Origin: Pyrenula massariospora
Lineage: Eukaryota > Ascomycota > Eurotiomycetes > Pyrenulales > Pyrenulaceae
DNA: 64,000 nucleotides
Direction of reading: 5' to 3'
NCBI GenBank assembly: GCA_021030905.1
Contig: JAGFMI010000012.1
Location: 1,054,001-1,118,000 of the forward strand
Shown: positions 1 to 10,409 of the stretch, one piece after another
Layout: each line of letters opens with the position of its first letter
How positions within the stretch are numbered: the first letter of the stretch is position 1
Position numbers and translations under genes: made by a program
Notes under the pieces: generated by a model
Seen by the model: only the letters and a program-made list of their open reading frames with translations
Databases searched by the model: none
What the model was told of the DNA's origin: nothing

Positions 1-16
1 GTCCGTCCGGCGCTTC

Positions 17-1410
17 TTATCCCGATAGAAGTAGATCCGGCTCAGAAACGTATTTGCCGTAGTCGGATCCCGTGTTGGTCATCCAGATATCCATGCCGAC
101 TACTCTGTTGAAGTAGTCGTCTGATCCCCGATGATCAGCCTCACAGTCTGTGCAGGGGTGCGAAAAGAAACAACTCACATTCAGCGTACCACGCATATCT
201 ATCAGACACTGCGTGAGCCAGGTGTTTCTTAATCTTCGGGCTTGAACGATTGAACGTACCCATAAGACAAATCCTTGTAATTACCCCCATAGTTCTGGCT
301 CGCCGCGTTCTGCGAGAGCTTGTAGAAGAACCTCAACTCCGGGTTGTTGTACGCCATGTCCGTGCCGCCGATCCAGGGGAGCTCGGTCCATTTGGCGAGG
401 AGCGTCATTGCTGGAGGTTTATGCCCATGTGAGTTTTTGCGGGTAGTTAGGAATGAATCGTGGGGCTCACCGTCCGTCTGGTGGAAGAAATCCGGCTTGC
501 CATTCCGACGCGAGCTGATTCTCCTGACGTAATCCCAGTAGTACATTGGGAGGCCCAAGGCTGGCATGTCGTTGGAGGATTGAGCTTCGGCTGCCTTTTT
601 TGCGTCGTCTATGTTGTGAGAGACCCTGTCAGTAGGTAGCACATTTAGGAAATAGGTGTCATCACGGGACTTTGCCTATGCTTGAAACAATTTGTAGGCA
701 GGTATGCTCTTCAAGTTTTGCGTGTCTTACCGAAACGGACAAGGTCCGTGAAGAAATGGTCACAAAAGTTGATCCAATTCTTCATCATCCATGGCGAGAA
801 CGGAGTATTTTCATCGCAGCCCCAGTCCGGGGTGCTGGCACACGAGAGATGCAAAGCCTCTTCCTTAGGACGAGACTCGGAGTTGATTTTGTTGTTCACG
901 TTAACCCAGACCCTTGATATGCGGTCGACATCTTCGGGGAGAAGGTCCATCTTAAAGATTTGAATATATCTATAGATCATTGAGAAGGAGGTGGATACCG
1001 GGGGAACGGATGTCTGACGCTGGGTCTTCCATAATATCCGATATTGGACATGCATCTGGTTCGTTGAATAATGCTTGGACATTCGATATCCTTAGCCCTG
1101 CATAAAATGCCAGTTCCAGCCCACCGCTCCAAGCGCGTGTGATAAGATCTTTTTTGAAAGGTCGTTGGTCCGGCTTTTTCTTCCCGGGTGGTCGACCGAC
1201 TCTGTCTGAGCAGGTGTCGTCCCACGTGACAGCTCTTAGGTTCATAGGCCAAAGTTGTCGCGGCTTGAGAGCCTACAGTCCGACTGATATTCAACACAGG
1301 CACTTCAATATTGAAGAACATCGCGTAGCCCTTACCTGACCATCTGCGTAGTATAGCAGGATTGCCGAATATGTTGCGATAAACAATAAAAATCCTCGGG
1401 TTCCGAGCAT
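17..1410 (-). CDS. Secreted zincin-like protein, paralogue 1 (HExxH replaced)
   Basis: I infer a secreted relative of fungal aspzincin-type metalloproteases that has lost its catalytic motif. Exon 1 (1336-1410) encodes a 25-residue signal peptide (MLGTRGFLLFIATYSAILLY...) and ends at a GTAAGG donor; exon 2 starts at 1272 in phase and carries VTWDDTCSDR. Later pieces show a DHFFTDLVRF segment, then AMTLLAKWTELPWIGG, where active families have LLHExTH, then GGNYKDLSYGYAWYAE, matching the NADSYAWYA-like end of such enzymes. The C-terminal exon probably ends near position 17. The neighbouring gene at 2748-4198 has the same order of segments and mostly the same intron sites. The junction near 1000-1020 does not close in frame by canonical splicing, so the gene may be damaged or my join wrong. 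Fold assignment is by motif layout only. Confidence 0.45.
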
Positions 1411-2747
1411 TATACGCTAAGGGTAGGGAAAGCTACATCAAGGGAATTACGAGGATTGACAAAAGGAAAATGAAAGCATCAGGATCGATGAAGGGAGTGA
1501 GAGTAGCATCGCCCTAAATTAGCAGGTACGTTGAGAGCCCAACGTGCCAAATCTCGAATGATAACAATAAGAATGTATCCTTGATAGAAAGAACTTAAAG
1601 CTGGAAATTCCAACCAGAGTAGCACTGTTCGGTGTAGACAACGTCGGGGTGGAGAGTAACGAAAGGGCAAGCCATAGCAGCACAAGCATGCGACCTCGAG
1701 CAGACACTCGCGTCAAACTTTCATTTTCAGTAAGAGGCAGTTGATGATCGTTGGTAGTGCTCTGTTGGACCAAAGCAGAGAAAGTGTGTTCTTCCGCCAA
1801 CAGCCCCACGGAAGATCCAGCGCGGGCCGGAACCGGTACCGTAGGACCCATTCCACAAAAGGTCAAAAGACCAATCGCAAGACCCTTGCGAATGCACAAG
1901 AAGAGATTCCCCTTGGAAACGAGAGGTCAATAAATATTTTGGTCAACCTATGACCCTTCATACGAGTGGAGGAGCATCATGCCTCGCTAAAAATATGTGG
2001 TTGTTAGGATCAAGAGATTGTGACCGAATATGAGGCTATTGAAAGATACGTCAGGTGCGCTCTACTTTTCGCGGAGATTGAGTTATGGTGAGAACATACT
2101 CCGTCGGGTGCCAGGAGTATGCGTGTAGTCAACCCTAGGTGGCTGTGGAGTGGCCTTAGATTTGGTGACGACCGCATACTTTCCCCCCCTATCCTTGTTA
2201 CAATCGATTTCTGTTGTCCTGTACAATCATTTGGAACAACAGAGCCTCGCCATCTCTTGTCAGGCACCATCGGGGACGGGACTTGCTTGCTCATTTCCAG
2301 GACTGGTTCTACTCCAGCAGCCATGCGGAGACATTGTGGTAACACGGAGCACCCTCTTGGTTGGGTTGGCACATTTAAAAAGCCGTCTAACTTATCATTC
2401 CATTTGAATTCGATAGTGCTAAAGGTCAACAGCATTCAATCCTAACTACCTGTTATAACAGTCGCTCTAGCCAAATCTTCCCGAGCTGAGGTCTGAACAC
2501 CTAGCGGTCAACTGCAGTTTATAAATTGAGTACCGTTATCTATTCCAAACCCGGCGGTCACACTCTATCTGACAGACACATCATGCTGGCAGAGATGTCT
2601 AGATCATCGCTCCTGAACGGCCTTCATGCATACTCTGTCGGAACTTGTTTCTGCAACGCTTTGTCCCTTGTAGGTTTCCATATGTCTTGTCTGTCACCTG
2701 TTCATCTATCTGCGTAAGCGAATGCATATACGATCGAGGGAAGCAAA
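1411..2747. other. Intergenic region between the two zincin-like genes
   Basis: About 1.3 kb between the start of the first paralogue and the end of the second. Open frames here are short and none resembles a known family. One minus-strand stretch starting at 1689 would encode a signal-peptide-like MLVLLWLALSLLSTP, but no coherent downstream exon follows it. It should hold the promoter of the first gene and the 3' end of the second. Confidence 0.5.
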
Positions 2748-4198
2748 TTATGGCTTGGAGTTGACCAAGGCAGACTTACCGGTGGCTTCCGCGATGACAC
2801 GAATGAAATAACCATCTATTGCAATGCCGGCCGGATGGTTAGATATTGGAACATAATACAGCCTGGAAAAGTTGTATGATGGAACACATACACTCTGCAT
2901 ACCACGCATATCTGTAACCTCAATAGTTAGTTCAAGCCTGTCATCTTTATGCGGAAAATCTAGGCGATCCAAGGTATTCAGGTTGAGAAATAAGGACTTG
3001 AGGCCAGATTTTCTTACCCTGTCGCCTGATTCAGATAGTTCCCTCCCAGAGGCTGCGTCGCTGCATTGGCTGAAAGCTCAACGCAAGTTTTCAAGTCTGT
3101 CATTTGTGGAGGCGTAATCAGGCCGTCGTCCATCCAGTAATTGCCGATCCAAGGGATTTCCGTCCATTGAGCAAGCAGCATCATTGCTGGTTTAGAAGAT
3201 CACATCACAAGTTAGTCGCTAGGTCTGCAGTACCGGTAGTGCAGTGTTCAGTGGCACCAACCGTCTGTTTGATGATAGGGATATTCTCTATGCTGTAAAC
3301 GCTTAATAGACCATAAGTTCCTTACATTATCCCAATCTGTGAGTCCCGCCTGTGTACCCGGGACTACCCGGCGTTGTGGGGACATAGCAGCGGCTTTCGC
3401 GACCTCTACAGCTCGGTCAGCTTATCCTTCTAGCTGAAGCTCTGCGCATGACAGATATAATGGAGAATTCTATGTGATGGAAAGTAAGATCAATAGCATA
3501 CCGAATCGTGTAAGCATCGTGAAGAATTCGTTACAGACATTAATCGTAATTTGTCCTACCGACACTTCCAATGGCGAAAAGTGATTGTCCCCTAGACAGC
3601 CGTCATTGTATGTGCTCTTGCACGAAAGTCGGATGTCTTCAATATCTCCACCAGGCAGATCTCGTGAAAACGGGTCCTTGTTCATGTAAGTCGTGATCTG
3701 TAGAAACACCGTAGCCACTCGTTCGTTGGCCACCTCGGAGATATCGTTCTTGAAGAATTGCACGTAGCTGGCTCGGAAATTAGGCGAAGATCGTGATTGA
3801 GAGCGCTCTCAGAGAACACCTACCCTTCGTCAGAGTCGGCGATCAAAGTTTGTTTTTCATTGTCCTCCCAGCACTGATCAACGATGTTTTTGGTTTGAAG
3901 GATTCTATTATTGGCATCTTTCGCAAGTTCTAGAGCACCGTTCCAGGCACTCTTTACAACGTCTTGTTTGATTTCTCCTTTCCTGAGAGGATTTGCATCG
4001 TTGCAACTATCATCCCAAGAGACAGCGTCTTCTGCCATTTTAAAGGGATCACTCATCGCAGAATCCTATGTCCAATCGCCTGTCAATCGAGATCTAGCCC
4101 TAAGATTACTTAAGACCTTAAGAAATGCTTACTAGAAGAAGCAACACAAAGAACGATACTTCTAGGATCTGCCAAACTACCCACGATGATGACGGCAT
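2748..4198 (-). CDS. Secreted zincin-like protein, paralogue 2 (HExxH replaced)
   Basis: Spliced gene whose first joins close in phase. Exon 1 (4133-4198) is a 22-residue signal peptide, MPSSSWVVWQILEVSFFVLL.. . Exon 2 (3824-4065) has VSWDDSCNDAN and a helix ending NIVDQCW. The next exon (to about 3513) contains ITINVCNEFF, the segment that precedes the catalytic helix in fungal zincins. AMMLLAQWTEIPWIG follows, so the expected HExxH reads AQWTE, then GGNYLNQATGYAWYAE. The last exon is least certain: a short read-through would stop at 2839, whereas splicing at the donor shared with paralogue 1 gives a tail ending at 2748. Both paralogues keep cysteines, signal peptide and the altered WTE motif, which argues for a maintained non-catalytic secreted protein rather than random decay. 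Function unknown; a secreted effector or binding role is only a guess. Confidence 0.55.
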
Positions 4199-5021
4199 TG
4201 TCGCTATAGACCAAGTAGGAAATCAGGCACAATAATTTTGGTCAACCCAAAGGAACAAGAAAAGGCAATCGGCGGTGTCAATCTTCATGGGTTCTGATGA
4301 CGAGAGACTGACTTAAGTTTCTCATAATTCCGAGCATGATCATCGTGAGCGATCTTTTTAGGCGTATAAATAACTGGTTAGAGATTTAATGTTCCCGGTT
4401 CTCGTTGGAACAACACATCGTAGATCGCTTGACAACGTTTTATTCCTGTTAGGGAAATAGCAGCATCGCGTCGTCAATCGAAGATAGCAAAGTTTTGCGG
4501 GAAAACAGATCCTGAGCCAACGAGCCAACACAGAGTCGTGCACTTTCTGCACCGTCGTCGGCATTCGCGTCGAGCATCTCGCAGTGGTTAGGCGGCTAGC
4601 GAATCGTTGGGGCGGTGGCCGTTGGGTCTTGACAGGCCATTTCGCTACTTCCAAACCAAGAGCAAACAACAATCGTGAATTAGGAATTAGGAACATGGAT
4701 AATTAGGTATTCACTCTACTGAGATCGCTCGGATAGAGTGTTCTGGAGTATTTCACGCGGTTGTAGAGGCCTCGAATTTACCGTGTTTTAAAATGGTGAG
4801 CTTGGCATCTGCCCTCTCATAGTCAGGAACGACGAGACGAATACAAGCATAAGCGTTGAGTAATTATGATCATTTGTCGGTCTGCTATTGTCCACACATT
4901 ACCCTAGATAGTCATGACCATCATCTCACATGATTACGCATGTTCTATGCAGTATCCTTCTCATTATATTACAAGCCCGGTCTTTAAGGCTTTATCCTCA
5001 ATAATGCCATCCAAACTTCCC
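4199..5021. other. Intergenic region
   Basis: About 0.8 kb holding the upstream region of the second zincin-like gene and the 3' flank of the large minus-strand gene that ends at 5022. I see no convincing gene. Confidence 0.5.
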
Positions 5022-8000
5022 TTACTTCCCTAAAACCCATTTACCATCTCCATCCATTCCCTGGAACATTCCTTGATGCTGCTGCTGCTGCCCTTCACTA
5101 CCCAAAGTGCTCGCCTCCACCACGTCAATACTCTTTCTCCCCTTCACAACCTCGTTTTCGTTACTACTGTCACCCTTTCCCTTCCCCTTTCGTGGAACGA
5201 TCCTTCTCCACCAGCTCTTTCTGCGGGCCCTCTTCGTATCAATGCCTGGAGACTCCCGAGTTTCCTGGATTACGGGGGCCAGCTTGGGCTCAACCATCTT
5301 CCTTCCCCCGGGCCCAGGAGGTGGAGCTGCTGCCGCTGCCGACCACGGAACCGAGAAATTCCTTGCATGATCCTTCCTTTCTATTGTGGTATCTGCTTCC
5401 GCACCCTGGCTTGTCGTCCTTGCGCGTGTCCTCGTCTTAGTGCCTCCAGGTGCTTTTGGTGTTGTCGTGGAGTTTCCGCCGGCCGTAGAGAGCCGAGCTG
5501 GCGGAGACTGTTTAATAAGAGGATTTGTAGCGGTGGCTGTGGTTTGGGTGTTCGCTTCGCCATTGGAGGACACAGGTACGCTCCCAGAGTGGGAAACGGC
5601 ATCGGATTGATCCAGGGGGCGGATTTGAGGTGAAATGGACGAGTTTTTTGAGGACAAGAAAGAGGACGAGTCTACCGTCTTCACAGCCGAGCTTTGAGAA
5701 AACTTTCTAGGGTCGACCCAGCTGTGTCGGCGGCGATCTCCAAGTGTAGAGATTGTTGGGTCAGATGACTCTCTCGCAGCTGCAGACGTAAGTTGGCGTA
5801 GGGATTGGCGGCGAGATTCAAGAGTGGCGAACGGTTCCACGGCTATGCTGTGACGTTTTCGCTGAGCTCCAGATCTAGTGAGCCTTGTAGCTCCACCCGG
5901 CGAGTTCTCTGAGTCTGACGCAGACAAACTGCGCTGCCTTTTAGCGATTTGGGAAGGAAGTGAAGCCCTCCCCTTGATCAGAGACACGTCGCACAAAGGA
6001 AGTTTGCCCTCGCCTGACGCAGAACTATGCGAAGATGTTGCATTCCACGCCGTGTTAGTACTGCCAGTAAGTCTCTTGTAGGCTTCATCCGCTACTTTGC
6101 GGCTGTCCGCGATACCTTCACCAGAGAGGGTTTTTAAGGCGTCTGCTACCTGATTCTGGGATATTGGGCGCTGCTGCTCTCCATCATGAGCTGCAAGAAG
6201 ACGCTCTAAGGCCTCTTCAATAGGATGGGCCTTATCTTTCGAATCATCGTTTGGCGATGTAAAAGAGTAGACTGACACTGGTGCATTTCTCCCGTTGAGT
6301 TGCTTAGTGCTCGAAATAGAAGGATCGGATAGTCGAAGATTGTCCCCGACAAGAGCTTCCTCCGGATAGAACTGCAAAGATCGAGGCCGCATCATCGCAG
6401 TGTTAGAGGCGTTGATGCCTCCTTCTCCAACATCAAGATCTCTATTGCGGAGATATAGCTCAGAGACTGGGCGTCGCCTAACCTGGGATATTCGCTTGTT
6501 CCGGTTCTTTAGCGAATTCGTTCTCCAATCTATGGATTCTCGGCTGTCGGGAATAAGGCTCTGATCGACTTCTTCTTTCACTGGATTAAGCTTCCCCAGC
6601 CCAGTATCTGATAAGCGTTTGTAGGATGGGAACGACCTTCTCAGAGATCGATCACCCATTCGGGGTCGAGGTCTCGGGATCGCCACATCAGCGAGATGTG
6701 TTGGTGAAGTCGGAGAAGTTGGAGAGAACTCGTCGCCACTGACAGGAATGAAGTTCATCCAGTCGGAGTCGTTCATTTGATGAGGTAAAGGGACTGAAAA
6801 TCTTTTCGATGTAGATCCTATGTCTGGAGATGAAAGAGTCGTTTTTTCAGGCTCTCTTGGTGGATGCACATTTGACGGAGCAGGATGTTCTCTTTCTTTG
6901 ATCGAGAATCCTGGTACTAAGGGCTTCTCGAGTTTTGGATCTGGATTTGAATCCACTCGCTTCTCGATTGGCGTGGGCTGATCTGGAGGAGATTCCTTTG
7001 AGAGTAGATCTTGAGCAGGCTTCTGCTCCTTCTCGGTTGTGATTGACCCACTGCTTGGATTCAGATTGCCTATGGCTGGAGGATGCGCATCATCCGCATC
7101 TTCTGAGATTCCGCCATTTCCATCACCAACGGTTTTTGATTCAGCTGCCGGATTTGTAGTAGCAATGATGGCTGTTTCCGCCTTTTCAGGACTAGGCATT
7201 GTGCCTCCAAAGGTAGTTGTTTCTTCAGACGGAAGCGTTGCTGAAGTTGGCAAGGATCCGAGAGGGGTGTAAAAAATGTCCGTATTAGGGGACGAGATGT
7301 AACCTTCTACTTCTGTCGGCGAGCTCCCTAGTCCTGAGTCACTTACGTCGGACTCGATTCCAGAATCTTTCTTCATGTCATCTACTGGTGGACTCGACAG
7401 TACTAGTGAATGAGTAAAGGAAGCTCCAAGATCTTCCGAATCAACAACGGCCGCATCCAGATTCTTTGACTCTTGAATATCATCAACAGGAGAGCTTGAA
7501 GTAAGCTGTGGAGATTCTTGCACTTGTGCGCTCAGTGGCGTTGCGAGGGGCAATGATGGTGGGTGCGAAGTGAACGTAGGATTCCTCTCGGGGACATATT
7601 GTACTGATGGTACAGCTGCGCCGGATATTGAGTCGGTTCGAGGTGATTTTGGACGATCTTTCGTGGCTGGAAAAAGGCTGTAAGGTGTTCTTGGGCTCGA
7701 CGGAGGGACCCCTGCTTTGTCCGGAGCTACAGACAGGGCAAGACGAGTGTTATTGTTGCCAGGATTTTGCACCGTCTTGGCTGAGCCCTTCGTATCATAG
7801 CCGATGAAATCTTGCAAGCTTTGGCCCTTCAGTATTGAAACATCCGGACTGGGCACTCGTGGAGCTTGGGCTCCTATCGGCTGCAGTGTGCTTGGCATGC
7901 TCATGGATCTTTCAGCATTATATAGCGGCTCGTTCTTGAAGTTTGATTTGTCTTTGCGGCTGAAAGAGAAATTTCTAGGACTAGCTTTGCTCGGGAAAAG

Positions 8001-10409
8001 TTTGAGAGATCTGCTCGATGTTGGTCGGAGGAATTCGCCATCAAGCGACGTCCGTCTAAGCTTGGAGGTGAGCGAGTATCGTCGACTTGACGTCGGCCTT
8101 GATGTGGATTCTTCGACCACCTTTGGGTTATCTTGGGCGACATCACTAAGCCTTGAACCTTGCAGCAGCAGATTTTCGAGCGATGTCTTGACATTGTGAG
8201 AATTCGCCACCATGTTTGAAGCAGCATTCATTACTGCCTGATCCTGTTGCAAGTCCTTAATCGCTGGCTTGCGCCGCTGAGCAGCAGCTTCCACAACTTG
8301 TCCGTCCTCGACGTTTGCGCTTTGCTGTGTGTTACTTTTTTCTTCTGCATTTTGCTTAGCTGTAGGTGCGCCTGATCTAGTGTTGTCGTTACTGAAAACA
8401 GTCATTTCCTCTGATTTTCTCCTGCGGAGGTCTAGAAGATCTCCTCGGGAAATTCGGTTCGTGAGAGATAGGTTTCTCTGGGCTTCATTCTTCGATGATC
8501 TAGTCGTAGTCTGGCTCTCATCAACATTTGTCCCTCCAGCTTTGGGATCTTTCCTCTTTGAGTTGGATGTAATTTGGGGAATTGGTGGTATTGTTTCCTT
8601 AGCTTCGGGAAATGCATCAGGTACCGATTTTCTGCGCACTAATTTGTCTACGCGAGTTATTCGACGCGTTAATGATCGGGTTCTGTCACCTAAACTTTTA
8701 CGGCTGCTCTTTTTCTCGGATATATCTGAGCTCGGGACATAGGACGAAGGATGAGCGTCGCAGATCGAGTCTGAACTAACCCTTGCTTTGGAAAAGTTTC
8801 TACTCGATTGTGATCCCTGGGTGGCGTCGGTTCCAATATTTGCTGTCTGCCGTTTCCGTGAGAAGTCGGCGCTGGATATTCTTTTGGTGAGGGACTTGGT
8901 GCGCTGAGAAAGGGACATCTTGCGCGGGTCTGGGGACTTTGGCATTTGCGCAGGGGTAGAAGGGTCGAAACGCTGCCCCAAATTCAGATTTGGTGAGCTT
9001 ACCCTCTTTTTAACCGCGGTAGTCTCATTCTCTGACCTTGGTGAAGCTAAGTTTGGAGAGCTTACACGTTTCCTCATTGGAGCTGTTACATCGGTCATTA
9101 GCGAAGGTGGCCGTCCTTTACACGTCTTCCGATCTCGGTCTAGAGACGGTCGACTTTGAGACTTCGAGATAGACGACGAGCTCTTTCTCTTTGTCAATTT
9201 TGTTCGGGGGTTGCTTGAAGGCTCTGTATTGGAAGGCCTCAGTGGAGCAAGATCAGCTGACTTCCTCGATTCAAAACCCTGGTCTTGTGATTTCTGCCGT
9301 TTGACAATCGTTATTTCCCTGACAGGTTTTGGGGTTTCGGGCTCAATTGGAAGCGGCTTGTCCATGGAGATCGATGTCTTCGTTCCATTAGGTGTTAGTG
9401 CCTCAGGAGACGAATGTTTACTGGCAAGTCTAGACTGTGGTCTTGAGGTATGTGGAGAAGAGCCCTGAGGGCTGACTTTAGCTTGAAGTATTGAGGGAGT
9501 GTAGGAGATTCTTACCAGGCTCGCTTTGCTGACAGTAGCTACTCGTTTCGCCATTTCTATTATGACGCCAGAGAGCTGCACTAAAGCCACGCCTAAGCGC
9601 TTGCCCTTCCATTGGAGACCGCCTAAAGCTTTGTGCCATCCATTGACGTTGCCAATCATAGCGTGATACACTGCTTCCACTTCAGTAGACTTAGACTGCC
9701 AATCCGGCTGTAGTGTCTGGAGATATCTGCTCAGGGCATTCGTGGCATCGACACCCTTTTGAATATCCTTCAGCGAGTCTTTCATGGCTTGAGATGTCCG
9801 GTCAATGATGTGTTCAATCTTTTCATTGCCCTCGATGATCGACGAGCGGAACGAGCGGTCCTGGAGCATCCTCTCGAAAGTTTCTGCATGCTCAAGGGGA
9901 AGCTTGAGATAACGAAGCCTTTCCTGGATGTCGGCCTGAGCTAAGTCGAAATCCTCCGACGTTCCTTCAAGGAAGCTATCAATGTCATCGACGTGGGACT
10001 GCAAGATGCGCATGACGTCTTCCTCTGATTTGGCTAAGCTCTGTGCGAGTAAATGCATGCCAAATGAAAGTTGAGCGGTCAGTTTCCAGAGTGGATGGTA
10101 CTTTTCGCCCTGCCGTTGTCTCCAGCGACCAGCGACAATGCGTTCATATTTTTCACTCTGGAGAAGTAGAGAGCGCCGAGCCATAGCATCCATTTTGTCA
10201 CTTCGATTTCCTGGAGCATCGTTGAGCGACTCAAGCATCGACTCGTCGAATGGACCCTGAAGTTGCGGCATTGGGTGAAGTGGTGTTCGCATGCTTGAGA
10301 TCGAAGACACGTCGTCCTTTACACTGGCGCCCCCATTCTCCATCCGAAACACCATGCTTTCGCTCTCCTCCACGATCGTTTCCGCCATATCGCCCTGGTC
10401 GGTGTGCAT
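5022..10409 (-). CDS. Large disordered Ser/Arg-rich protein with helical N-terminus
   Basis: Uninterrupted 1795-codon frame. I do not recognise a named family; it looks like a conserved hypothetical protein. Residues about 60-320 are predicted mostly alpha-helical and ordered (for example LWKLTAQLSFGMHLLAQSLA and LGGLQWKGKRLGVALVQLSG), resembling a folded adaptor domain. The rest is low-complexity and rich in Ser, Pro, Arg and Lys, as expected for intrinsic disorder. Between roughly 8060 and 9085 a short motif of the form [KR]R[VI]SSxx[LF] recurs (RKRVSSPNL, KKRVSSPNL, LTKRISSADF, LTRRITRVD, LTNRISRGD), each a plausible basophilic-kinase site. The C-terminus is strongly basic (RRKSWWRRIVPRKGKGKG), suitable for membrane or nucleic-acid contact. 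An alternative start at 10388 (MAETIVEE) would shorten it by seven residues. A signalling or cortical scaffold role is only a guess. Confidence 0.85.
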   Translation of the reverse strand: MHTDQGDMAETIVEESESMVFRMENGGASVKDDVSSISSMRTPLHPMPQLQGPFDESMLESLNDAPGNRSDKMDAMARRSLLLQSEKYERIVAGRWRQRQGEKYHPLWKLTAQLSFGMHLLAQSLAKSEEDVMRILQSHVDDIDSFLEGTSEDFDLAQADIQERLRYLKLPLEHAETFERMLQDRSFRSSIIEGNEKIEHIIDRTSQAMKDSLKDIQKGVDATNALSRYLQTLQPDWQSKSTEVEAVYHAMIGNVNGWHKALGGLQWKGKRLGVALVQLSGVIIEMAKRVATVSKASLVRISYTPSILQAKVSPQGSSPHTSRPQSRLASKHSSPEALTPNGTKTSISMDKPLPIEPETPKPVREITIVKRQKSQDQGFESRKSADLAPLRPSNTEPSSNPRTKLTKRKSSSSISKSQSRPSLDRDRKTCKGRPPSLMTDVTAPMRKRVSSPNLASPRSENETTAVKKRVSSPNLNLGQRFDPSTPAQMPKSPDPRKMSLSQRTKSLTKRISSADFSRKRQTANIGTDATQGSQSSRNFSKARVSSDSICDAHPSSYVPSSDISEKKSSRKSLGDRTRSLTRRITRVDKLVRRKSVPDAFPEAKETIPPIPQITSNSKRKDPKAGGTNVDESQTTTRSSKNEAQRNLSLTNRISRGDLLDLRRRKSEEMTVFSNDNTRSGAPTAKQNAEEKSNTQQSANVEDGQVVEAAAQRRKPAIKDLQQDQAVMNAASNMVANSHNVKTSLENLLLQGSRLSDVAQDNPKVVEESTSRPTSSRRYSLTSKLRRTSLDGEFLRPTSSRSLKLFPSKASPRNFSFSRKDKSNFKNEPLYNAERSMSMPSTLQPIGAQAPRVPSPDVSILKGQSLQDFIGYDTKGSAKTVQNPGNNNTRLALSVAPDKAGVPPSSPRTPYSLFPATKDRPKSPRTDSISGAAVPSVQYVPERNPTFTSHPPSLPLATPLSAQVQESPQLTSSSPVDDIQESKNLDAAVVDSEDLGASFTHSLVLSSPPVDDMKKDSGIESDVSDSGLGSSPTEVEGYISSPNTDIFYTPLGSLPTSATLPSEETTTFGGTMPSPEKAETAIIATTNPAAESKTVGDGNGGISEDADDAHPPAIGNLNPSSGSITTEKEQKPAQDLLSKESPPDQPTPIEKRVDSNPDPKLEKPLVPGFSIKEREHPAPSNVHPPREPEKTTLSSPDIGSTSKRFSVPLPHQMNDSDWMNFIPVSGDEFSPTSPTSPTHLADVAIPRPRPRMGDRSLRRSFPSYKRLSDTGLGKLNPVKEEVDQSLIPDSRESIDWRTNSLKNRNKRISQVRRRPVSELYLRNRDLDVGEGGINASNTAMMRPRSLQFYPEEALVGDNLRLSDPSISSTKQLNGRNAPVSVYSFTSPNDDSKDKAHPIEEALERLLAAHDGEQQRPISQNQVADALKTLSGEGIADSRKVADEAYKRLTGSTNTAWNATSSHSSASGEGKLPLCDVSLIKGRASLPSQIAKRQRSLSASDSENSPGGATRLTRSGAQRKRHSIAVEPFATLESRRQSLRQLTSAAARESSDPTISTLGDRRRHSWVDPRKFSQSSAVKTVDSSSFLSSKNSSISPQIRPLDQSDAVSHSGSVPVSSNGEANTQTTATATNPLIKQSPPARLSTAGGNSTTTPKAPGGTKTRTRARTTSQGAEADTTIERKDHARNFSVPWSAAAAAPPPGPGGRKMVEPKLAPVIQETRESPGIDTKRARRKSWWRRIVPRKGKGKGDSSNENEVVKGRKSIDVVEASTLGSEGQQQQHQGMFQGMDGDGKWVLGK

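Noticed and set aside
1519-1899. Minus-strand signal-peptide-like frame upstream of the first zincin-like gene
   Set aside because: The exon at 1336-1410 supplies a better signal peptide and joins in phase; this one leads nowhere.
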